Of a DNA stretch of 64,000 bases, positions 10,750-61,600 are shown in pieces (position 1 is the first letter of the stretch; each line of letters opens with the position of its first letter). A program made the position numbers and the translations under genes. The notes under the pieces were generated by a model. That model was given only the letters and a program-made list of their open reading frames with translations. It ran no database searches and had not been told where the DNA came from. The stretch covers positions 38,926,854 through 38,990,853 of the forward strand of contig NC_134953.1 in the NCBI RefSeq assembly GCF_965638725.1, in the 5' to 3' direction. This DNA comes from Aptenodytes patagonicus (taxonomy: Eukaryota > Chordata > Aves > Sphenisciformes > Spheniscidae).

Positions 10750-12060
10750 GCTGCAGGAGGACGGGCTCTGCCTGAGCACAAGGGACATGGCCTGAGCTGG
10801 AGACTCGCTTCTGCCCCTGCTCATTGCTGCTGCGGCCGAGGAGCCGCGGCCACCAGTGATGGGGCTAGGCAGTGCACCCACTGAGCAACCCCGAGCGTAG
10901 AGGACACCCTTCACCCAGCACCGTGCTTCCGCTTTGGGGACGGAGCAGAGCGTCTGCAAGCTGGGGTGACCAAGGCAGCACCAAGCCTTGCATTAGGGGT
11001 TGCCTAAAAACCCTTGCCCAAACCTTGCCCAGGAGCAGCAGTGGTAGCTGGTGTTTGGCATCGCTCCTCCCCACTGTGCATAGGGGAGGGGGGTGGCTGC
11101 TGAAACACACCCCGACGTCGGGCATCACTGCCCACGGTGCCGTTTGTTCTGCGGCTTCAGCCCTGCCCCGGTTTCATCGCTCTTTATTTATTACCTGACC
11201 ATGGCATCAGTTGTCAGTGCAAGCTCAGGGGCTCTTTTTGGCCTGAACCGTCAACACATCTTTATTTATTTTGTGATGGCTAAGCTATATATTTATGTGT
11301 GTATGTATATAGATGCAGGTTTTTCCTCCTGCTGTGTCAACAGTAGCAGGCACAGCCGGAGCGGGCGTATGGCACTAAAGCCATGTCCCAGCGGGGTCAG
11401 AAATGTGCTTTTCACCGTCAGTTCAATTGACTTAGGGTACTGCAACGTGAGAGGGGTGGCAAGGCAAGTGAGAAAGCAGCTAATGGAGACAGGCAGCAGC
11501 AGGGTCGGACTCAGCCCCACGACCCTGTAACTCAGCATCGTGCCCTCCGGAACCATGCATCCAGAGGAGCTTGTCACTGCAGACCTGCAGCATGATAAAC
11601 CCTCCGGTGGGTTTTGTCCTAGGAGGATCCCCAGGAGATCACCAGCCATCCCACGCCCACAGCCCTCTGCAGCAGCAGGGATGGCCGGTCCAATGATCCC
11701 GACATTATCCCGCACCCTGGGAACAAGCACGTTGTGCCATAAAGCTGCTGCCAACCGCAGCTAGAAACAAGCCTTGCAAGAGTGAAGCCCAGCAGCTGGG
11801 GGTCGTGAAATGTTATTACAGCCATTGCAGGGTGCTTGTAATTTATACGTCCATGGGTTTTGCTGGGTCTTCGTCTTATTTAAGGGGGGGGGGAATCATC
11901 TCAAAACAGCTATGTGAAACTCTGGCTGATAAAGAGGAGTTGCTGGGTTGAAATAAGATAAAGAGGTGATGGCTCACTGTGTGAAATCCATTTCAACCAC
12001 ACACAGGTCACACTCATATTTTCCCCCCTCACACACCCATCCCCAAATAAATCAACAGAA
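10750..12060 (+). other. Probable 3' UTR of the StAR-like gene with AU-rich elements
   Basis: No coding signal is seen after the stop. The stretch 11183-11300 carries two TTATTTATT nonamers (11184-11192 and 11262-11270) and a third ATTTA near 11290, in the sense strand of the StAR-like gene. The transcript end is inferred from the AATAAA at 12046-12051. Confidence 0.5.
12046..12051 (+). terminator. Candidate poly(A) signal of the StAR-like gene
   Basis: AATAAA is followed by a G/T-rich and T-rich stretch (about 12064-12090), the usual arrangement of signal and downstream element. It would give a 3' UTR of about 1.3 kb. No upstream AATAAA occurs after the stop codon. Confidence 0.4.
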
Positions 12061-12099
12061 AGAGATTTTGATGTGGATTTTTTTTTTTTTTTACATTAT

Positions 12100-15000
12100 G
12101 TTAGAGTTCAAAAAAAAAAAAAGAGAACCCAACAGAATTAATAAATATTAAAAGTTAAAAAGCTCTGAATCTCGTATGTACAAAACTTTATACATCATCG
12201 TAACACTGGACAAGGTTACATCACAGGAATGACTTGGTGCATCCACCCGGCCCAGGAGGATGCAGAGGACCAGACGCACCCTCTCCTCCTGGAGACAGGG
12301 CCAAATCCCTGCTGGGAGCTGGGACATTGCATCGCTACATCCCCACACCGCAGCTTTCCACACACTGTGGCATCTGCACGGTGAGAAGCGACCCAACCTC
12401 AGCCAGCCCGAGGCTGGAATACCCAGTGCCGGGTCCCAGCCCCTCGGCATCACCACTCCAGAGCATCCACATGTGGCCGGGGGAGGTCTAATCGCACCCT
12501 GCTTTAAATAATCTCGCCCACCGCTCTCGGCTAGAGACGGGCATTAGCACCTGCAGCACAGCCCCCTTGACCCGACGCCTCCCCGGGGACCCTGGCCGCA
12601 GGGTGCGAAGGGGGCCGGCCAGTCCTGAGATACAGCTCTCCTCCGAGGTATTGCAAGGAACCACTGCAAATATTCCTAATGCAATAAAGCACTAATGCCC
12701 AGGACAGCACTGAAGGGAAGGGTGCAACTGAGAATTTGGGAGGAAGGAGTGAGCATGCATGCACGCACATATACTGCGCCCTGGAGACATTACAGCCCAT
12801 TTTTGGGGGAGGGAGGTTTTGTTTTAATTTAATGCCTCCAAGGCTACGGGGCAGGGGCCTGAACGCTGGAGAAAAGCCTTGCTTCGGGCAGGGAAAGGCA
12901 AAGCAAGCTCAGTCCTGCCCGAGCCAGCCCAGGGCTGTCCCAGCAGCAGGAGAGGGCTGTGGCACAGCTGGCACCGGCACCAGCCCTCCCGCCCCAGGCC
13001 GCTGGGGAGAGAGGCTCCTTGAAGAGTAAACGAAGCGTTATCTTTGGCACAATAAATAAATGCTGGCACTCCCAGGGAGGGCAGTGCTGGCGGATAGGCT
13101 GGCAAGGGGCACGGCAGTGGTGTCAGCAGTCCGAGGGATGAATCCCACCCTGGTACATCCCCAGCATCTCGTCGATCCTGTGGGTACCAATACCTGCACG
13201 CCTCGGACCCAGCACCCCACTGCAGCGTTTTGTAGGCATCCCTCCGTCCGTCCATTCCCACGAGGTGTGCTGGTTGCTTGGCTCAGACAGAACTGTGGCT
13301 TTCTCCCGTCTTCTGTGAAGCCCACTTAATACCAAAGGGCAGTGCCCAGGAGGCAGGGGACCTCCATCCTCAGGTGCTTTTAAGAGTAATTAAATGCTCA
13401 TCCAGCCTTGACTCGGAGGCAATCTGGGGGCAGGAGAGTGCACGAGCTGCCCTTTTAACATCTCTTCAGTCCTTTTTGTACTGTTGGGTAACTCCAGGGA
13501 AACACAGCAGAGGGAGGGCTGTGTCAGTCCAACACTTAAAACGTCAGGAATGCAGTGGGGCCTCCATTCGTTTCAGTTACAGCATGTACCATCCTCAACC
13601 TCACCCCCACCACAAGCCACACCGGGCTAGCAAAGGCTGAGGGGAGCTTGCACACCGATGTGAGATCCTCCAAGATGCCCCGACGTCAAGTTTCTTGCAG
13701 CCACACGAGTGCTATCAATGCAGCGCTCTGCACCTACACCGACAGCACTGAAAGCACCAGGCTCAAACAGCAGCATGCCCTAAAACCCACAGGCTCCCAG
13801 TACGAATCGATCACCCCCAGCCGCCTCACCAGCAAGCCCTGGACAGCTGAAGTGCTTACCAAACACTGCCCCTAGAGATGCCCCATCCTGCTCCTCGGAT
13901 GGCCAGGGAAGCAGCACCTTCAGGGCCAGTGGATGCACCCACACCATGCATGTGCTCCGGAGAGATCCCACTTTGCAATGCCAAACTGGTCTATCCGCCA
14001 AGCCTTGCCTTCCTCAGACTCCACCTCTCTGGCCCCAAAACCTCCTCCCTACCAGCGCTCATCCCCCATGGGAGCCCACCTTCCCCCTGCCACTGCACCT
14101 GGAGGTGCTGGATGCCCTCAGCTGGGAGGCTACACACCCCCCTAAGCACCAAAACCACGGCAGCCCCCTTGGGGACACCCCTCGGGGACACAGCAGGCCG
14201 CCTGACCCCACTTTGGGGAGGTTTTGAGGACTGTAACTCCTCCAGGCAGACCCTGTGCCTGGAGCTGGCCTGACACCAAGCAAGCTGCACGCAGCCCTAG
14301 GCACCTAAAGTGCTGTGCATACCTTTAGTACTTGGCACAATATTTTTTAATGGTGTTAATCACCTCCCTTTCAGCCCCTCCCAGGCAATGAAAAGGACAC
14401 AGATTAATCTTCCTCTCTCCTTTCTTTGTAACTGCCCCTAAAATCCACTCCCAGCTTCCCAGTTGTCCCCATTTTGATGCCCCCCAGACACTGGGTACAA
14501 GGGTGCAGGGATCAGGCTGGTGGTCCTGGAGAGGCTGGACATCGGTATCAGCTCAAGGCTGGCCAAGGGCAGTATTGGCTAAAAAGTCACCATTAGGTGA
14601 CAGGCATTTTTTAAATGTATTTTTGGTCTTTGACCTTCTTATTGCTCATGTTAGAGTTGCCGGGACCATCTCCTGCCTATCCTGCAATGCAGGACAGAAG
14701 CTGGTCTTAGGTTTTCATACTCCATCTCCCCCCAGACATGTTTCCCAAACTCTCTACCCCAACGGGGACAGCCCAGGGCTGAGCTTTTTCCGACATTCCC
14801 CCCCCACTCTTTGCCAACTCCCTCTGGTTGCTTGGCCCCCAGCTTCCCAGCATCCTCCCATTGCTACCCCCAAGCTCTGAGCACTGGGGCTGAACCGCCG
14901 AGCCAGGACTCTCCTCTCCAGCACATCTTGTGTTGCTGCTTGGGGCGGGAGTAAGGAAAAAGCAACATTAAAGCCCCCCCAAAATCTTTTTAGCACCTTG

Positions 15001-15291
15001 GAACAAAGCGGCCTGTGTACCCACAGCCAAGCCGCTGTCGCTTTTTTTGTTCCTTTTCACCTTTTTTCCGTGGCGCTGTCAAATAAACCATGCCGCAGCT
15101 GGGAGGGCAGGGGGATCATGAGAAAAAGTGGTTTTCCTGGGAATTTCTGGGTGAGCCAGGTTGTTTCCAAACCCGGCAGCACCACCCGTGAAAACCATCA
15201 CTGGAAGTGGGAGAGAGAAGAGGAGGGAGAGGAGGAGAGGGAGGGAGGCGGAATGCTTCCCCTGCCCCGCGGCGAGGTGGTCCCAAGTGGA
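12100..15291. other. Convergent intergenic zone and ADAMTS14 3' UTR
   Basis: The two genes point towards each other here. I see no coding exon. The part nearest 15291 must be ADAMTS14 3' UTR. Candidate minus-strand ATTAAA signals lie at 14346-14351 and near 12826-12833. AATAAATAAA and AATAAA at about 13050 and 12683 are on the plus strand. Confidence 0.45.
14346..14351 (-). terminator. Candidate poly(A) signal of ADAMTS14
   Basis: ATTAAA on the minus strand, about 940 nt after the ADAMTS14 stop. No canonical minus-strand AATAAA lies between it and the stop. More distal sites remain possible, so this is weak. Confidence 0.22.
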
Positions 15292-54980
<39,689 letters not shown>

Positions 54981-55069
54981 TTGGGGCCGGCGGCGCGGCG
55001 CGGCGGGCTGCGGGGCGGGCGGGCTGCGGGGCGGGCGGCGCCCGGCGCCCGCCTCCCCCCGCCGCCGCC

Positions 55070-55093
55070 GGGGCCGGGGCCGGGGCCGGGGCC
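55070..55093 (+). repeat. (GGGGCC)4 hexanucleotide repeat
   Basis: Four perfect GGGGCC units on the plus strand, 90 bp upstream of the ADAMTS14 start codon, within a longer G/C-only tract. It is a potential G-quadruplex former. Confidence 0.9.
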
Positions 55094-55639
55094 GCTCCCG
55101 CCGCCGCCGCTGCCGCCTCCGGGGGGGCGGGCGGCGCCGCGCTGCGCGCCCGCGGCCCCCGTGCGCGGCGTGGGGCGGGCCGGGGGCAGGGTCTGCGCGA
55201 AGGGGTGGGAGTTAGGGGGTTTTTTAATTATTTTTCTTAAATTTTTTAATTTTTTTCTTTACTTTTTCTTATTAGAAAGAAAAAGTTCTCGGCTTGCGTT
55301 TGGATGGTTCTTTTCTTGGAGATTAAAAAAAAAAAAGCCTTTTCGGGCAGCCGGCCCCGGCCTGCCAGCCCCCCCCCCCTTCCTCCCCCCCTCCCTCCCC
55401 CGCCCCGCGGCCGCTCGGCTCCAGCCCTGCCCGAACAAAGGCGAGGCGCGCCGGGAGGCGCAGGGGGAGCCGGAGCCCCCCCTGCTCAGCCCCGTCCCTC
55501 CCTGCCTCGGGGTTCTCCCCAAAACCCACCCCTGGCCCCACGCTGGAGCGGGACCCCGCACAGAGGAGCTCCACAGGGAGAGCCAAATCGTCTCCCAGCA
55601 CTTAAACCGCTGCCGCCTCATGAGGTGTAGGTAAACATC

Positions 55640-58600
55640 CTGTTTAGAAACATCTGGGATGATTTTTTTTTTTTACCCCTCCTCTCTGTTTTTAGGAAGA
55701 GATATGATGGGAGAAGGCGCTTGCGCGGGAGCAGCGCCTTTTTTCTGGACGCCGTGTTGCCGGCTCTCCAAGGATGACCGCCTCTTGGGTTTTCCAAAGG
55801 GCATTGCCAAAGCGCTGCGGCTGGGAGCCACACGGTTCCGTACGTGCTGTGTTTCATCAGGTTCCTCACTATCACCCTTACAAGGGGCAAATAAATTAGG
55901 TAGTCTCCTAAAAAATAAACAGAATTTCAACAAATCCAACGCCAGAGTAAAGGGGCTTCTCTCATCGCTTATTTTCATTGCAGAAGACACCCACCACGTG
56001 AATGCTTAAAGCCCAGGGCAGAGGACAGGCGGCCACCAGAGCCCCCTAGGGCAGGGCCTCAGCATCTCTTGCCCAAACCTCACCTCCATCAACGCAGAGG
56101 AATGTGCCTTCTGGTACCGTTTGCATTTGCTGGGCCCAGCTATTTTTTTCTTCTGAATCTCATTCTGGACAGGACTCTAAGGCCAGCTCCAGGGAGGGGG
56201 CTGTGCTGCAGCACCGGTAATACCAGTTGTGCTGGTTGTGCATGGATTATACTTACCTGGGGCCTCAGGGGCAGTGCAGGTTATGCTCAGCGACACAAAG
56301 CCTGGCCTAAGAGGTAATCCCTGCCTTGAAGACCTTATCGTCTAAGCCGCCACAGGAGCCAGAGCGCAATGGAAAAGGCCAGCAGGGAAAACAACGTGCC
56401 AGGCTGCAAACTTCACATCAGCTCTACCGTTAGGATTATTATTTTGGATCTCCTTGGTAGGACCTCAGTTGGAGCTTTGCTCCTAGCCTAGCAGCACAGT
56501 GATTCCAGGAGTGGCAGGAGAGGACCACTGTTTGAAAAAAGCCACCTTTGGAAAGCCCCGCTTACCGCCACTGTGGATGTGGGTGGATGGTGGGGCTGTA
56601 GGGTGCCAGAGGAAGGATCCACACATGGGGATGGGGAACCCCTCGGAGATGGTCCTGCTGCAGCCATTTCTGGCGAAGCGCTGAGGGAAGCGGTACTTCA
56701 GCGCTCTCCAAGTTGCGTTATGCAGAATGGATGCTGCCAAAGCATCACTCTGGAGCTGCAGATAGGGTGAAGAGCCTTGCCTTCTAGCTGGGTGATTGCG
56801 TTGGGTTTTGGGGAGAGGAGGGGACACTGAGGTCTCGGGGATCAAAATCCAACCAAAAAACCCCAGTAGGTAAAGCCACAAGATACCTCCAGAGAAAGTG
56901 ATGAATAAGCTTACTTCAACTAGAGAAAGAGAATTTCAAGTTGGAAGAACAGATTTTATTTCCCGAATTAAATGTTTGCGTGCTTCTGTTGCATAGTGCA
57001 ATGCATAATTAAACACAAGAAGTGATATGTAACAGATTCTTTGCATTTAAGATAGAAAAAGAATTTGTGCTCCAAGCATTTTAGGTGATTTAGGCAGATA
57101 TGCACCTGTTAGAGCACTAAAGCTGGAACAAGCCCTAATTATGACTAAATAGATTTATGCCGAAACACATAATAAAGAGCATATTTTTACTTGTGAAGAA
57201 CGGCTCCACAAAACATCATTTAATTACTTTTTTGCAGGGGCAGAAACTATTTCTTCATCCATGAACTCATCCAGTCCCTCTAGACCATTAACGCTTCCCC
57301 AGCGTTACCAAACCGTTGGCTTCGGCAGCGTAAATCTGGCTGAACGATGATGGCCATGGACTGACATGTGACTCCCCCCACCTGCGGACCTACTAAAGGT
57401 AATAAAGAAATGGTATAGGGTACCAATCCTATAACCTGCTACGCATGGTGGGAACAAGACCCTTAGGTGGGTCTCGTGAGCTCCAAGATGCTGAGATATT
57501 AATTTGTCACCCTTGCAGTGGCATCAGCCCTACCCGTTGGTCTTACCTGCCTGAAATATTAAAACGATCAACCACTGCAGGTGGATTTTTGTGTTATCTC
57601 TGTCAATACACAGTCATTTAAAAACAAGAAGTTGCTCTTCTTTCCAGCCTTCTTCCTCCCAATTCCCAGCATAAAGAGAGGATGGGAAGAGTGAAAAAGC
57701 AAGGCAAACATGGGATACTTCTTGCTAGGAAAGCTAAATCAAGATCTGCAACAGTTTAATTTGTTAATAATAAATTAATTACAGAGAGGAGAGACAGTGA
57801 CTGCGTCATAGCATCACCCCAAGCTGGGCAGGAGGAAACCCCGGGTGTCTCACACACCCCAGAGGGGACTTGGCCAAGGCAGCAGCGTGGGTACCCAGAC
57901 ATCCCAGCTTCTTTTCCCCACCAACGCATTCACTCTTGCCCCTCAAAAGCCCCGCAACACCCCGTTTCAGCTGCAGCTGAGGAGAAGCAACCCCTGCAGC
58001 AATCCCTGGCCCCTCTGCCCCCCGTTTTGTCCTTTTCTTTCCTTCCCTGCTTGTCCTTTCCCTCCTGTCCTTCCGCTTTGCTTTGGCCCCTCTATTCTCC
58101 TCTTCATCTCCTAGCTTCGCCTTTCCCCTCCTGGCCTTTAATTCTGCCCTGACCCTTCTCCTTGACTTTAGGCTTAACCTTTTCCTTTCCATTTTTGAGT
58201 TCAAATGGAGGGGAAAACAGGAAAAGGCTCCTCGAATGCTATTTTATCTCAAGCTCCCATTTCCTCCATCGATAATACACTTTGTAATTCTGCTTTCTGA
58301 TTCAACAGGCGCTTCTCTCTTCAGCCCTGAGATTTGCCAGTGACATCTTTTCAGGGACTTTCCCATTTACTAGGTGACCTCTAGGTCTGGGGAGGAGCAG
58401 TTTTTCTTTCCAGCCTCCAGAGAAGAAAGCTGCCAACAGCTGTTGCTTTTAAAACCCCAAACCAGATTGTTTTCCCTCCGGGAGACTCCAGCATGTGTTC
58501 CCAAAGACTGATTTTTATCTGGCGGTACCCAAGCTCTGCCCATCCTGGAGAGATGCAGTGTGACCAAGCTCTGCCCATCCCGGCCGGGTACCGCTCGGAG

Positions 58601-61600
58601 CTGGAGCCCAGGCGACGTGCCCCAAACCTCCGTGTGGGGTGGTCCCTCCCCGCCTGCAGTAGATGCGGCTATAGACCCCCAAGTGCAATTAATCCTGAAT
58701 TTGAGGTCTGGGAAAACCTTCATGCCAGGCTGGAAGGATTTCTTAAAAAACCCCCACAACTTAATTGGGTCTATTTTTTGTGTCTTTATGGGCACCCGTC
58801 ATTTTGCTCAGCTGTGCAAGCCTCCTGGAGGGGAGGGCATTAGGTCTAATAAAATCAGAGCAATCTCCACCAATTACCTAAACTGGCTTTTCTACCCATA
58901 ATATCATGAGTTTAGGAGCCAGGAGCTCGGGATCTACCGGAGCGAGAAGCGAGGGCTGTATTTCCAGCCATCGGTCACCACATTTCTTCTTCCCAGAGAT
59001 TTAAAACCTCACAATGGGCTGATTTCTGGCAAGAAGTGGTAGAAGTGGGAGAAAAGAAAAAATGAAAGAAGAAGGAAAAAAGCATTTCTCCAGCCGGTTG
59101 GTTTGGTTTGTGTTTTTAAAAGCGGCTGCAAGAAGCAAGCAGGAGCCCCGGGAGGGATGGACTAGCATCCCAGGCACAGGTAAGATGGGCAGGGGGGCGG
59201 CCAGGGTTTTTACCCGATGCCTATGCCCATCCCGGGCGCAGCACACATCCATGCACAGAGAAGGGCAAAGGTCTGCGGTGGTGCTTGATGGTTAGGGAGA
59301 CATCCAAAACCCCACCATGCAGGGACCCAGAGCCTCTGCAGGGAGGGAGTGCAATCCCACTCACCCCCAGCTCCCCAAACTAGAGGGACCAAAGGGCAAG
59401 CGCCAGCAGGCTGTGGGTGAGCAAGCATGACCTCATCCCTCAGACATGCAGAGCCGCCGTGAGATTAAACCAGAAAATAGTTACGGCTGCAGCGCCGGTG
59501 GCAGAAGGGGAGCCTTGCCATTCGGAGAGAGAAGCCCCCTGAGCATCTTCCCCTCCCTCTCTAAAGCACCCCCCAGCCGAAGCAGGGAAAGACATCCCTT
59601 TTCCAGGATTTCAGCTCTTTCCAGGGGGATTTTTAGGAGTACTGCTAGAATACTGCCAAGGAGGGTTACAAAGATGCCATGCTCATCCAGGAGAAGAGGA
59701 GGAGAAGCAGAAGCCCTGCTTTTGGAGGCAGAGAGCTGACAGGCATGTCATCTGGTCTCCGGCTGCCCTGAGGCAGGATCATTCCTGGCAGATCTCTCCC
59801 TAATCCGTGCTTTAAGACCTCCAAAGATGGAGGGACCCTGCACAAGCCCCCAGGACATTTTTTTTTTTTTCCCCTGTGTCTTGCTTCTCTTATCTCGGAA
59901 AGTTTTTCCTCCTGTTTAATCTGAATATTTCTTGCAGCTGCTTACACCCAGGAGTTTTTGTGCCATTTACTTGGATTTTCTTGCCTTTCCACAGCCTTCT
60001 CTGATCTCCTCTGACCTCTCCCTATTCAGGCCAGCGCTTTCCCTAGCTGTGACGCTGAGCTCGCAGTGCACCCTGAATAAAATCCAATTAGCCATCCTAA
60101 TCCTCCACAAAGGTCCGGAGATACGACTTAAAGGCTTCTGGGCTTTTCCTCCAGAAGTGCAAAAGCAAAGCCATGCCCATCTGCCTTGCACACCCCTTGG
60201 GTCCCTGGCACACCCCTGGCTCCCCTGCACACAAGCACCCGCAACAGCCATGCACAAACTCAGAGCCGCAAGCTTTGCTCAGGGAGAATATAAATGCAAA
60301 TATACACGTCTGATACATCCTGCCACCAAACTCCTCCTGCTAACATATCAAAGATGATAGAGGCTATTACGAAGCCAAGTGGCAATGGCAGCAACGGGCA
60401 ACGTTCTTCCACGAGGCCCCATACACACTGGCATCATCACAATTTTTTAAGGTGAGACTTGGCTGCAGCTGGAAAACCAAGATTTTCGTATGGATTTAGC
60501 ACCTAGGAAGCAAGTAGCACACGATGCTGTGGATTTTTGGAAGGACTCAGGCTCCCAATGCCCTTTTCCAAGACCCAGAAGGGAGAGCCGGGTCTCCAGA
60601 GCAGCTGGGCCAGCCGGGATGGGAAACTGCAGCGAACTCCTGTGGTGCAAGGTCCTACCCTCTTCCCATCACCAGCCGCTCTGCAGCCCACGTCTCCAAA
60701 GGCTGCCAGCCTCTTTGCTTCCTCGGCGAGGCCAGCATCCCACGAGCATGTGGCATGAGGCCGTTCCCCTGCCAGTCAATGACCCCTGGAAGCAGCTGGC
60801 CAGTAAACACAACATCAAGTTATCGCAGGAAGATAGGAATAATGCATGAAGGATGACAGCAAGAACCTTCTGGGGAGCAACAAATTCCCATACAGATGCA
60901 CACCCTGCACCAAGACGGGGACGGAGCCCAAACCCTACCACGCACGTGTCCTCCTGATGGCATCCAGGCAGCATTTGCTGGGATCAGAGCCCTGCACCCA
61001 GCCTGATCCGAGGGGAAGCATCTCCCACTATTCCCACCTAACTGCATTGCACTACGCCTCCAAGCATTGCTTCTCCCGCGAGCCGGGCTCAAGCTCATCC
61101 CTAAAGCACGTCTTCTTGCAGAGCACTTGATAATGGCTGCATCTCCAAATTCCTGCAAGATATTTGCCTTGGCAACCTCGCAGGGACAAACCCAGGAGTT
61201 TTTTAGGGGCCGGGAGTCCCCCCTCAGTCCCCTGCCCACCCAGGGATGAACAGGCAAGCTTGGGAAATGAAACCATAAAGCTGAAAAAGGAATAAATGAG
61301 CCAGAAAGTGGAAGTCAATGCCGGCCTCGGCTGATGGGAGATGCTGAACTGCAAGTTAAGGGATGGTGAAACAAGGTCAGCGAGATTTATACCGACAGCC
61401 TTGGACGGCTTCCAACCCCTACCGTCAGCGGTGAAGGCTTGGAAAAGAGGAGGGAAAAAGTTGCTCTCCTTCTAGGAACCGTGCTGCAAGGTTTGCGGAG
61501 AAAGCTCCACTGGCACGGCTGGGTCCCGCCGATGGGAAAGCAAAAGATAAACCCCAAAAAAAACTTATTTTCCAATTGAAATGCAACATGGAGCCCAGCT

